This document shows, in pieces, positions 6,362 to 12,941 of a DNA stretch of 20,724 bases (position 1 is its first letter; every line of letters starts with the position of its first letter). Under the pieces are notes generated by a model. The model saw only the letters and a list, made by a program, of their open reading frames with translations. It made no database searches and was not told where the DNA came from. Both the position numbers and the translations under genes were made by a program. The stretch is from Desulfonema limicola (GTDB lineage: Bacteria; Desulfobacterota; Desulfobacteria; Desulfobacterales; DYRC01), in contig DYRC01000034.1 in NCBI GenBank assembly GCA_020718925.1, positions 1 to 20,724 on the forward strand, in the 5' to 3' direction.

Positions 6362-6901
6362 ATGGCACAGTTGCGGCAGTATTATGAAGAACAAGTCGTT
6401 CCCAAGCTGATGGAAACCTTTCACTACAAGAACAGAATGCAGGTACCCCGGCTTGAAAAAATCGTGCTGAACATGGGCTTAGGCGAAGCTATCCAGAATG
6501 TGAAAATCATTGATTCGGCAGTAGCGGAAATGATGGCGATTGCCGGGCAGCGTCCGGTAGTTACCCGCGCAAGAAAATCTATTGCGGCGTTCAAACTCAG
6601 AGAAGGCGTACCTATCGGATGTATGGTAACACTTCGCCGGGATCGGATGTTTGATTTTTTCGGAAAACTGGTAAATGTGGCTTTGGCGCGTGTGCGGGAT
6701 TTTAAGGGAGTTTCTGGAAAAGCCTTTGACGGACGGGGAAATTATTCTCTGGGGATCCGGGAACATATTATTTTTCCCGAAATTGATTACGATAAAATTG
6801 ATCAGATCAAGGGGATGAATATCGCCGTCGTAACCACAGCCAGAACGAACGATGAAGGAAAAGAACTTCTTAAGCTTTTGGGAATGCCGTTTAAGAATTA
6901 A
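6362..6901 (+). CDS. rplE: 50S ribosomal protein L5
   Basis: L5 binds 5S rRNA in the central protuberance and contacts P-site tRNA and S13. The 179 aa equal the usual length. Seen are the N-terminal YYEEQVVPKLMETFHYKN, then VPRLEKIVLNMGLGEA, RPVVTRARKSIAAFKLREGVPIG, and the C-terminal GRGNYSLGIREHIIFPEIDYDKID and TTARTNDEGKELLKLLGMPF. SD GGAGAG (6351-6356) lies 5 nt from ATG 6362. 12 nt separate it from rplX and 10 nt from rpsN. Confidence 0.98.
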   Translation: MAQLRQYYEEQVVPKLMETFHYKNRMQVPRLEKIVLNMGLGEAIQNVKIIDSAVAEMMAIAGQRPVVTRARKSIAAFKLREGVPIGCMVTLRRDRMFDFFGKLVNVALARVRDFKGVSGKAFDGRGNYSLGIREHIIFPEIDYDKIDQIKGMNIAVVTTARTNDEGKELLKLLGMPFKN

Positions 6902-6911
6902 GGAGGATGAT

Positions 6912-7097
6912 TTGGCAAAGAAATCGCTGAGAATAAAGGCTATGGCAAAGCCCAAGTTTAAGGTCAGGGCATATAATCGGTGTCCGATGTGCGGCAGACC
7001 CAGAGCTTTTTTGAGAAAATTCGGGATTTGTCGTATCTGTTTTCGGAATCTTGCATCTCATGGCAAGCTTCCGGGTGTTATAAAATCAAGCTGGTAA
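6912..7097 (+). CDS. rpsN: 30S ribosomal protein S14, zinc-binding type Z (TTG start)
   Basis: S14 type Z is the short zinc-containing 30S head protein. Reading from TTG 6912 gives 61 aa, exactly the type Z length, beginning MAKKSLRIKAMAKPKFKVRA. The strong AGGAGG (6901-6906) lies 5 nt before this TTG. The next ATG (6942) would lose ten conserved residues, and an upstream ATG in the same frame lies inside rplE. Zinc ligands are C24-x2-C27 and C40-x2-C43 (YNRCPMCGRP and GICRICFRNLA). The end GKLPGVIKSSW is canonical. No zinc-free type is visible in this window. Confidence 0.97.
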   Translation: MAKKSLRIKAMAKPKFKVRAYNRCPMCGRPRAFLRKFGICRICFRNLASHGKLPGVIKSSW

Positions 7098-7110
7098 AAC
7101 GGAGAGAGCA

Positions 7111-7509
7111 ATGGCAATAACCGACCCGATTGCGGATATGCTGACACGACTCAGAAATGCCGGAAAAGCAAAGTTCAACAGTGTGGATATTCCCGGCTCA
7201 AACCTGAAAATCGAGATAGCAAAAGTTTTAAAAAACGAAGGATTTGTCCGAAATTATAAATTCATCAGAGATAATAAGCAGGGAATGCTGCGAATTTATC
7301 TGAAATACGGTCAGGGACAGAGAAGCGCTGTTTTCGGACTCACACGAATCAGCAAACCCAGCCGAAGGATGTATATGAAATGCAAAGATATCCGTCCGGT
7401 ATTGAACGGGATGGGAATTGCAATTTTATCCACATCCAAAGGGGTTATGACCGACCGTGATGCCAGAAGAGAAAATCTGGGCGGTGAGATTCTGTGTAAG
7501 GTATGGTAA
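7111..7509 (+). CDS. rpsH: 30S ribosomal protein S8
   Basis: S8 is a primary 16S rRNA-binding protein and, in E. coli, the translational repressor of the spc operon. The 132 aa protein (E. coli 130) begins MAITDPIADMLTRLRNAGKAKF. The C-terminal RNA-binding block LSTSKGVMTDRDARRENLGGEILCKVW is intact. SD GGAGAG (7101-7106) lies 4 nt before the ATG. I did not identify an S8-binding hairpin in the mRNA near rplX/rplE, but none was modelled. Confidence 0.97.
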   Translation: MAITDPIADMLTRLRNAGKAKFNSVDIPGSNLKIEIAKVLKNEGFVRNYKFIRDNKQGMLRIYLKYGQGQRSAVFGLTRISKPSRRMYMKCKDIRPVLNGMGIAILSTSKGVMTDRDARRENLGGEILCKVW

Positions 7510-7519
7510 GGAGAAAACC

Positions 7520-8056
7520 ATGTCCAGAATAGGCAAAAAACCGATTCCGATACCGGCAAAAACATCGGTATCGTATCAGAATAAGGTTGTTACCATAAAA
7601 GGTGAAAAAGGCAGCCTGACCCGGACAATTCATCCTGCGATAGATTTGAGAGTTGACGCAGGGATTATTCAGGTTGTTCCCGAAACAGAAAGTAAGACTC
7701 ACAGAGCTTTGCAGGGAATGACCCGAAGCGTGGTGGCAAATATGGTAACCGGCGTCAGCAAAGGGTTTGAACGGATACTGGAAATTAACGGCATCGGTTA
7801 TCGTGCTGAGGTCAGCGGCAATACGTTGACACTCCATCTGGGATATTCCCATCCGATTCAATTTCCTCTTCCCACAGGAATTACAGCTTCAGCGGATAAA
7901 AATTCGGTAAAGCTTTCCGGGATTGATAAAGAACAGTTAGGCGAAACGGCGGCGTCCGTCCGAAGATTGAGACGTCCTGAGCCTTATAAAGGCAAGGGTA
8001 TCAAATATGCCGAAGAGCATATTCAGCGCAAAGCCGGAAAGACCGGAACTAAATAA
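7520..8056 (+). CDS. rplF: 50S ribosomal protein L6
   Basis: L6 lies near the factor-binding site and helps late 50S assembly. ATG 7520 (MSRIGKKPIPIPAKTSV) gives 178 aa, against 177 in E. coli. The frame is open back into rpsH, but those codons do not resemble L6. AAGGAG just upstream (7508-7513) supports this start. The two repeated L6 domains are visible, with the C-terminal signature RLRRPEPYKGKGIKYAEEHIQRKAGKTGTK. A 59-nt gap with heptad repeats follows before rplR. Confidence 0.97.
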   Translation: MSRIGKKPIPIPAKTSVSYQNKVVTIKGEKGSLTRTIHPAIDLRVDAGIIQVVPETESKTHRALQGMTRSVVANMVTGVSKGFERILEINGIGYRAEVSGNTLTLHLGYSHPIQFPLPTGITASADKNSVKLSGIDKEQLGETAASVRRLRRPEPYKGKGIKYAEEHIQRKAGKTGTK

Positions 8057-8096
8057 ATGAAAAGTGCAAAATGTAAAATGTAAAAAGCACTTTTTT
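8057..8096 (+). repeat. Heptad repeats and short hairpin between rplF and rplR
   Basis: Directly after the rplF stop come ATGAAAA, GTGCAAA, ATGTAAA and ATGTAAA (8057-8084) in phase. AAAAGTGC (8060-8067) is inverted at GCACTTTT (8087-8094), giving an 8-bp stem with a 19-nt loop containing the two ATGTAAA units. The T-run 8091-8096 forms the 3' side. This looks like a weak terminator or a pausing hairpin. Its position inside an essential operon argues against efficient termination. Confidence 0.92.
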
Positions 8097-8115
8097 AAAG
8101 AATGAGGATTAAACG

Positions 8116-8484
8116 ATGAGTTCGCCGGAATTGAAAACAGAGGCGCGTCTGAAGCGAAAAAAACGCATCAGGAAAAAGATGACCGGAACATCAGAGCGTC
8201 CGAGGTTGAGCGTTTTCAGAAGCGCAAAACATATTTATGCTCAGGTGATTGACGATACTTCAGCCCAGACGCTGGTAGCTGCTTCCAGTACGGAAAAAGC
8301 GGTACGGGAACATCCGAAATTTGAAAGTAAAGTGGCGCTTGCGAAATATATCGGTAAATTGATTGCAGAGCGCTCTGTGGAAAAAGGCATTAAAAAGGTC
8401 GTATTCGACCGCAACGGTTTTTTGTATCACGGGCGGGTTAAAGCTATTTCAGACGGCGCACGTGAGGCAGGTCTGGATTTTTAA
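8116..8484 (+). CDS. rplR: 50S ribosomal protein L18
   Basis: L18 binds 5S rRNA together with L5. The 122 aa protein (E. coli 117) has a basic N-terminus (residues 10-30 rich in Lys/Arg), then RPRLSVFRSAKHIYAQVIDD and the C-terminal FDRNGFLYHGRVKAISDGAREAGLDF, which are strongly conserved. GAGG at 8104-8107 lies 8 nt before ATG 8116. It is flanked on both sides by repeat-filled gaps (59 and 50 nt). Confidence 0.96.
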   Translation: MSSPELKTEARLKRKKRIRKKMTGTSERPRLSVFRSAKHIYAQVIDDTSAQTLVAASSTEKAVREHPKFESKVALAKYIGKLIAERSVEKGIKKVVFDRNGFLYHGRVKAISDGAREAGLDF

Positions 8485-8485
8485 C

Positions 8486-8513
8486 TTTGCATTTTGCATG
8501 TTGCATTTTGCAT
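8486..8513 (-). repeat. Inverted-orientation heptads between rplR and rpsE
   Basis: Four consecutive 7-bp units on the + strand read TTTGCAT, TTTGCAT, GTTGCAT and TTTGCAT. They are the reverse complement of the ATGCAAA heptad found between other genes. Here only the inverse arm is present, with no ATGCAAA partner nearby, so no local hairpin is expected. Confidence 0.92.
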
Positions 8514-8534
8514 TTCTTCTAAGGAGGCAAGCCC

Positions 8535-9032
8535 TTGTACAAACATCAGGAAACAGATGCAAATCAGTTCATAGACAAAGTAGTTCATATCAGCCGGGTG
8601 GCAAAGGTGGTCAAGGGTGGACGGAGATTCAGTTTCAGCGCCATCGTTGTCGTCGGAGACGGCAAGGGGCGTGTCGGCTATGGATTGGGCAAAGCCGGTG
8701 AAGTTCCCGAAGCCATTCGTAAAGGTGTTGAAAATGCCAAAAAAAGTATGGTACATTTTCCTTTGTCCGAAGGAACGATTCCGTTTGAGGTCATCGGTAA
8801 ATTCGGCGCGGGAAAGGTGCTGTTGAAGCCTGCATTTCAGGGAACGGGATTGATTGCCGGAGGCGCGGTGCGGGCGGTTCTTGAAGCCGCAGGCGTTCAG
8901 AATATTCTGACAAAGTGTATGGGGTCTCACAATCCTCACAATGTGATCAAAGCCACCGTTAAAGGTCTTGAGCAACTGCAAAGCCGCGAAACAGTGGCAT
9001 TGCGGCGAGGTAAAACCCCGGAGGAATTATAA
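8535..9032 (+). CDS. rpsE: 30S ribosomal protein S5 (TTG start)
   Basis: S5 lies at the mRNA entry tunnel and helps decoding accuracy. TTG 8535 is the start, with AAGGAGG at 8521-8527 placed 7 nt upstream, giving 165 aa (E. coli 167). The S5 double-stranded-RNA-like domain runs at about residues 11-75 (VVHISRVAKVVKGGRRFSFSAIVVVGDGKGRVGYGLGKAGEVPEAIRKG). The C-terminal domain includes KPAFQGTGLIAGGAVRAVLEAAGV and GSHNPHNVIKAT. Its TAA overlaps the rpmD ATG by one base. Confidence 0.97.
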   Translation: MYKHQETDANQFIDKVVHISRVAKVVKGGRRFSFSAIVVVGDGKGRVGYGLGKAGEVPEAIRKGVENAKKSMVHFPLSEGTIPFEVIGKFGAGKVLLKPAFQGTGLIAGGAVRAVLEAAGVQNILTKCMGSHNPHNVIKATVKGLEQLQSRETVALRRGKTPEEL

Positions 9033-9220
9033 TGGCGCAGAAATTGAAAATAACGCTCATCAGAAGCATGATCGGGCGACCTGAAAAGCAACATAAAGTA
9101 TTGCGCGGCATGGGATTGACTAAGCTCAATCGCACAGTTGAACTTGAAGATACGCCAGCGATTCGCGGAATGATTCGGGCTGTGTCTCATCTGGTGAAGG
9201 CTGAGGAGAAGACAGAATGA
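9032..9220 (+). CDS. rpmD: 50S ribosomal protein L30
   Basis: L30 is a small 50S protein present in many but not all bacteria. The 62 aa protein reads MAQKLKITLIRSMIGRPEKQ and then RGMGLTKLNRTVELEDTPAIRGMI, matching the family end to end. The GGAGG SD is inside the last codons of rpsE. Both ends overlap neighbours (1 nt with rpsE, ATGA with rplO), so it lies in a translationally coupled trio. Confidence 0.96.
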   Translation: MAQKLKITLIRSMIGRPEKQHKVLRGMGLTKLNRTVELEDTPAIRGMIRAVSHLVKAEEKTE

Positions 9221-9675
9221 AGTTACATGAATTATCTCCGGCAGAAGGAGCATACAAACCCCGAAAACGGGTAGGACGCGGTGTCGGTTCCGGGCATGGC
9301 AAAACATCATGCCGGGGAAGCAAAGGACAAAGATCCCGCTCCGGCGGCGGTGTAAGACCGGGATACGAAGGCGGTCAGATGCCTATTCATCGGCGGCTGC
9401 CTAAGCGCGGATTCAGCAACAGTGTATTCAGAAAAATTTTTGCAATAGTCAATATCCGGGATTTGGCTAAGTTTGAAAGCGGCGCGGTGATAGATGAAGC
9501 TGTATTGGTAAAAGCAGGACTTGTCAAGGGACGAATAGACGGTGTTAAGCTTCTGGGCAAGGGAGATATTGCTCATCCTCTGACGATTCGTCTGGAGCAT
9601 ATCAGCAGCGGCGCAAAGGCAAAAATAGAAGCAGCCGGAGGCAAGGCAGAATCTCTCAGCACAAACGAGGCATAA
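9217..9675 (+). CDS. rplO: 50S ribosomal protein L15
   Basis: L15 is a late-assembly 23S rRNA-binding protein. The 152 aa protein (E. coli 144) begins MKLHELSPAEGAYKPRKRVGRG, followed by the glycine/basic extension GSGHGKTSCRGSKGQRSRSGGGVRPGYEGGQMPIHRRLPKRGF. The globular C-terminal half has KLLGKGDIAHPLTIRLEHISSGAKAKIEAAGG. It starts within the rpmD stop (ATGA) and ends 1 nt before secY. Confidence 0.97.
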   Translation: MKLHELSPAEGAYKPRKRVGRGVGSGHGKTSCRGSKGQRSRSGGGVRPGYEGGQMPIHRRLPKRGFSNSVFRKIFAIVNIRDLAKFESGAVIDEAVLVKAGLVKGRIDGVKLLGKGDIAHPLTIRLEHISSGAKAKIEAAGGKAESLSTNEA

Positions 9676-9676
9676 T

Positions 9677-10993
9677 ATGGTAGGCGGCGGCTTTCAGAAT
9701 ATTTTAAAAATCCCTGAGCTTAAGAAAAGAATTTTTTACAGCCTGGCCTTGCTGATAGTTTATCGTATCGGTGTGCATGTGCCGACTCCGGGCATAGACA
9801 GCGTTGCGCTGGCAGCATTTTTTGCCCGAACCAAAGGGACACTGCTGAGTCTTTTTGATATGTTTGCCGGAGGCGCGTTGGAGCGGCTTTCGGTATTTGC
9901 GCTGGGAATTATGCCCTATATCAGTTCCTCAATTATTCTCCAATTGCTCACAGTAGTTGTGCCGCATCTGGAGAGGCTGTCCAAAGAAGGGGAGCAGGGG
10001 CGCAAAAAGATTACGCAATACACCCGTTACGGCACGGTGGTATTAAGCATCATTCAGGGCTTCGGTATCAGTATCGGACTTGAAAGCATGATGGCTCCGG
10101 GCGGAGCGCCGGTGGTAATTCAGCCGGGAATGGGATTCCGCCTGATGACCATGATTACGCTGACTGCCGGAACAGCTTTTATTATGTGGCTGGGTGAGCA
10201 GATTACCGAGCGCGGTATCGGAAACGGTATTTCGCTGATTATTTTTTCCGGAATTGTGGCAAGAACGCCCAATGCGATTTCCAATACGTTTCAGCTTATG
10301 CAAACCGGTGAAATGGCGATTTTCAAAGTCCTGATTCTGGTAATTCTGATGGTGGGGGTTATCGGCGTCATTATTTTCGTAGAGCAGGGACAGCGCCGGA
10401 TTCCGGTTCAATATGCCAAGCGCGTTGTGGGGCGGCGGATGTATGGGGGACAAAGCACTCATCTTCCTCTGAAAATTAATACATCGGGCGTTATACCGCC
10501 GATTTTTGCGTCTTCAATCATTATGTTTCCTGCAACCATTGCACAATTTATCAAGGCGCCGTGGATGCAGACTGTGGCAGCCGAGATCACGCCGGGCAGG
10601 CTGGCTTACGAACTGTTATATGTCGCATTTATTTTCTTTTTCTGCTATTTTTATACGGCTGTAACATTCAATCCGGTAGATGTGGCGGAAAACATGAAAA
10701 AACATGGCGGCTTCATTCCGGGAATACGACCCGGCACTCGGACGGCGGATTATATTGACAAGGTACTGACGCGGATTACACTGGGCGGCGCGATATATAT
10801 TTCGCTGATATGTGTGCTGCCGTCTGTTCTGATGACGCAGTTCAATGTGCCGTTTTATTTCGGCGGTACCGCGCTTCTGATTGTGGTGGGCGTTGCGATT
10901 GATACCATTTCCCAAATCGAATCTCACATGCTGACCCGTCATTATGAAGGTTTTTTGAAAAAAGGCGGCGGACGGATCCGAGGGCGTTACTAA
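9677..10993 (+). CDS. secY: Protein translocase subunit SecY
   Basis: SecY is the channel of the Sec translocon in the inner membrane. The 438 aa protein (E. coli 443) shows about ten hydrophobic segments; the first runs at about 18-34 after the amphipathic NILKIPELKKRIF. Seen are the plug region GALERLSVFALGIMPYISSSI (67-86), the loop GGQSTHLPLKINTSGVIPPIFASS, and the cytoplasmic C5 loop PGIRPGTRTADYIDKVLTRIT with R351 equivalent to E. coli R357. The SD CGAGG (9666-9670) lies in the end of rplO. The next gene is infA, not adk or map. Confidence 0.98.
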   Translation: MVGGGFQNILKIPELKKRIFYSLALLIVYRIGVHVPTPGIDSVALAAFFARTKGTLLSLFDMFAGGALERLSVFALGIMPYISSSIILQLLTVVVPHLERLSKEGEQGRKKITQYTRYGTVVLSIIQGFGISIGLESMMAPGGAPVVIQPGMGFRLMTMITLTAGTAFIMWLGEQITERGIGNGISLIIFSGIVARTPNAISNTFQLMQTGEMAIFKVLILVILMVGVIGVIIFVEQGQRRIPVQYAKRVVGRRMYGGQSTHLPLKINTSGVIPPIFASSIIMFPATIAQFIKAPWMQTVAAEITPGRLAYELLYVAFIFFFCYFYTAVTFNPVDVAENMKKHGGFIPGIRPGTRTADYIDKVLTRITLGGAIYISLICVLPSVLMTQFNVPFYFGGTALLIVVGVAIDTISQIESHMLTRHYEGFLKKGGGRIRGRY

Positions 10994-11031
10994 ATTTATG
11001 TGTATAAGATTAACCGCGAGGAAAGTGTAGT

Positions 11032-11250
11032 ATGGCAAAAGAAGAGCCGATCAGGGTTCAAGGGACAGTGATTGAGACCTTACCCAATGCGATGTTCAGA
11101 GTTGAACTTGAAAATAAACATCAGATTTTGGCGCATATTTCAGGAAAAATGCGTATGCACTTTATCAAAATTTTGCCGGGCGATACGGTTACGGTGGAGT
11201 TATCGCCTTATGATCTGACTCGCGGCAGAATTACGTACAGAGCAAAATAA
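11032..11250 (+). CDS. infA: Translation initiation factor IF-1
   Basis: IF-1 binds the 30S A site during initiation. The 72 aa OB-fold protein has all family blocks: GTVIETLPNAMFRVELEN, LAHISGKMRMHFIKILPGD and VTVELSPYDLTRGRITYR. GAGG at 11018-11021 is 10 nt from ATG 11032, a rather wide spacing. The 38-nt gap from secY contains a single heptad-like TTATGTG (10996-11002), the inverse of CACATAA. An 84-nt repeat-filled gap follows. Confidence 0.98.
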   Translation: MAKEEPIRVQGTVIETLPNAMFRVELENKHQILAHISGKMRMHFIKILPGDTVTVELSPYDLTRGRITYRAK

Positions 11251-11254
11251 AACA

Positions 11255-11314
11255 ATGCAAAATGTAAAATGCAAAGTGTAAAAACTTTGCACTTTGAACT
11301 TTTAATTTTGCACT
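11255..11314 (+). repeat. Heptad repeat array between infA and rpmJ
   Basis: ATGCAAA, ATGTAAA, ATGCAAA and GTGTAAA lie in phase at 11255-11282, followed by inverse units. TGCAAAG (11270-11276) and CTTTGCA (11285-11291) form a 7-bp inverted repeat with an 8-nt loop. Bases 11284-11314 are identical to 5326-5356 between rpmC and rpsQ, a 31-nt direct repeat in the same orientation relative to the operon. Confidence 0.94.
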
Positions 11315-11334
11315 GATTAAAAGGAGTGTATTCC

Positions 11335-11448
11335 ATGAAGGTTAGGGCATCCGTAAAAAGGATATGCAGCAAATGCAAGATTGTCCGCCGAAAAGGGATC
11401 ATCAGAGTGATCTGTGAGAATAAGCGGCATAAACAGCGGCAAGGATAG
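11335..11448 (+). CDS. rpmJ: 50S ribosomal protein L36, zinc-binding type
   Basis: L36 is the smallest 50S protein. Translation from ATG 11335 gives 37 aa, MKVRASVKRICSKCKIVRRK and onward, ending NKRHKQRQG, the usual length. Zinc ligands C11, C14, C27 and H32 are all present, so this is the zinc-containing form. AAGGAG at 11320-11325 lies 9 nt upstream. GGAGG after its stop serves rpsM 11 nt downstream. Confidence 0.96.
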   Translation: MKVRASVKRICSKCKIVRRKGIIRVICENKRHKQRQG

Positions 11449-11459
11449 GGAGGCAGGTT

Positions 11460-11843
11460 TTGGCACGAATTGCGGGCGTAGATTTACCCAGACGTAAACG
11501 GATTGAGATCGGACTCACGTATATTTACGGTATCGGGCGATCCGGTTCTCAGAATATCCTTCAGAAGCTCAATATTCATCCTGATACGAAAACCGATGAT
11601 CTGACCGAAGAACAGGTCAATAACATTCGTAAAATGATTGACGGTGAATACAAAGTTGAAGGCGAACTTCGTACCCAGATTTCCATGAACATCAAACGGC
11701 TTATGGATTTGGGCTGTTATCGGGGCTTGAGACATCGGAAAGGACTTCCGGTGAACGGACAGCGCACGAAAACAAATGCGAGAACGCGCAAGGGACCCAG
11801 AAAGGCTGCGGTTAAGAAAAAATCAGCGGCAAAGAAGAAATAA
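11460..11843 (+). CDS. rpsM: 30S ribosomal protein S13 (TTG start)
   Basis: S13 is a 30S head protein that contacts P-site tRNA and forms bridges to L5. TTG 11460 yields MARIAGVDLPRRKRIEIGLTYIYGIG, the family start, with GGGAGG (11448-11453) 6 nt upstream. Length is 127 aa (E. coli 118). The conserved C-terminal part is RGLRHRKGLPVNGQRTKTNARTRKGPRK. It is extended by a Lys/Ala-rich tail (AAVKKKSAAKKK), which would add positive charge toward the decoding site. Confidence 0.97.
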   Translation: MARIAGVDLPRRKRIEIGLTYIYGIGRSGSQNILQKLNIHPDTKTDDLTEEQVNNIRKMIDGEYKVEGELRTQISMNIKRLMDLGCYRGLRHRKGLPVNGQRTKTNARTRKGPRKAAVKKKSAAKKK

Positions 11844-11869
11844 ATCAGGAGGATAAGGGAACATAACCG

Positions 11870-12256
11870 ATGCCAAGAAAAACCCGTACCAAAAAGAAGG
11901 AAAAAAAGAATATACTCAACGGAGTGGTGCATATCCAGTCCACATTCAACAATACCATCGTTACGATTACGGATCCGGTGGGCAATATTGTGTCGTGGTC
12001 AAGTGCCGGGGTTCAGGGATTTAAGGGATCGCGCAAGAGTACGCCGTTTGCAGCTCAGATGGCTGCCGAAGATGCGGCTAAAAAAGCGATAGAGCATGGT
12101 ATGAAGAATGTTGATGTGTATGTGAAAGGTCCGGGCGCGGGCCGCGAGTCTGCGGTGCGAGCCTTGCAGGGAGCAGGATTTAATGTAACGTTGATTAAGG
12201 ACGTAACGCCTATTCCGCATAACGGATGCAGACCGCCCAAGCGACGCAGAGTGTAA
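11870..12256 (+). CDS. rpsK: 30S ribosomal protein S11
   Basis: S11 lies on the 30S platform near the E site. The 128 aa protein (E. coli 129) begins MPRKTRTKKKEKKN and shows GVVHIQSTFNNTIVTITDP, VQGFKGSRKSTPFAAQMAAE and the canonical end GPGAGRESAVRALQGAGF with VTPIPHNGCRPPKRRRV. Two candidate SDs precede it: AGGAGG at 11847-11852 (17 nt away) and AAGGGA at 11855-11860 (9 nt away). The second is better placed. Confidence 0.97.
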   Translation: MPRKTRTKKKEKKNILNGVVHIQSTFNNTIVTITDPVGNIVSWSSAGVQGFKGSRKSTPFAAQMAAEDAAKKAIEHGMKNVDVYVKGPGAGRESAVRALQGAGFNVTLIKDVTPIPHNGCRPPKRRRV

Positions 12257-12266
12257 GGAGGAAGAT

Positions 12267-12896
12267 TTGGCACGATACAGAGGTTCTGTTTGCCGGCTAT
12301 GCCGACGCGAAAATCTGAAGTTATTTTTAAAAGGAGATCGCTGTTATTCGGATAAGTGCGCGTTTGATCGGCGCGGATATCCGCCGGGTCAGCATGGACA
12401 GCGGCGTCATGGAAAAATATCCGATTACGGCGTTCAGCTTAGGGAAAAGCAGAAAGTCAAACGCATGTACGGTCTGGTTGAAAAACAATTTCATCTGTTT
12501 TTTGAACGGGCAGACCGAAAAAAGGGAATTACAGGTACCAACTTGCTGGTGATGCTGGAGCGCCGCATGGATAATGTGGTGTATCGCATGGGATTTGTCA
12601 ATTCACGGACCCAGGGACGCCATTTTGTCAGACACAATCATTTTCTGGTCAATGGCAAAAAGATCAATCTTCCCTCTTATCTGATTAACACCGGTGATGT
12701 TATTGAAGTCCGGGAAAAAAGCCGCACTATTCAGGCAATCAGTGATGCCATGGCTGCGGTGGTGAGACGGGGCGTTCCCCAGTGGCTGGACTTGGAAAAA
12801 GATAAGTTCAAAGGCACGGTGAAAACGCTGCCGGTTCGGGAAGATCTGACCATGCCGATTCAGGAGCAGTTGGTCGTAGAGCTTTATTCCAAGTAA
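12267..12896 (+). CDS. rpsD: 30S ribosomal protein S4, zinc-type (TTG start)
   Basis: S4 is a primary 16S rRNA-binding protein at the mRNA entry. TTG 12267 gives MARYRGSVCRLCRREN, preceded by AAGGAGG (12255-12261) at 5 nt. The N-terminus contains C9-x2-C12 and C26-x4-C31, the cysteine set of zinc-binding S4, which E. coli lacks. The S4 RNA-binding domain spans about residues 95-160 (RRMDNVVYRMGFVNSRTQGRHFVRHNHFLVNGKKIN). Length is 209 aa (E. coli 206). A 45-nt gap with a heptad hairpin separates it from rpoA. Confidence 0.97.
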   Translation: MARYRGSVCRLCRRENLKLFLKGDRCYSDKCAFDRRGYPPGQHGQRRHGKISDYGVQLREKQKVKRMYGLVEKQFHLFFERADRKKGITGTNLLVMLERRMDNVVYRMGFVNSRTQGRHFVRHNHFLVNGKKINLPSYLINTGDVIEVREKSRTIQAISDAMAAVVRRGVPQWLDLEKDKFKGTVKTLPVREDLTMPIQEQLVVELYSK

Positions 12897-12900
12897 TAAA

Positions 12901-12924
12901 GTGTTAAGTGGAAACACATAACAC
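12901..12924 (+). repeat. Heptad-built hairpin between rpsD and rpoA
   Basis: Heptads GTGTTAA (12901), GTGGAAA (12908) and CACATAA (12915) plus CAC form a compact hairpin. GTGTTAAGTG pairs with CACATAACAC through nine base pairs and one A-A mismatch around a four-base GAAA loop (12911-12914). The loop fits the GNRA class. It lies 5 nt upstream of the rpoA SD (GGAG, 12930-12933). Confidence 0.92.
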
Positions 12925-12941
12925 CTACCGGAGTAAAAATA

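Noticed and set aside
6852..6911. Upstream ATG for an 81-residue S14
   Set aside because: It lies inside rplE. The strong SD before TTG 6912 and the 61-aa type Z length fix the start.
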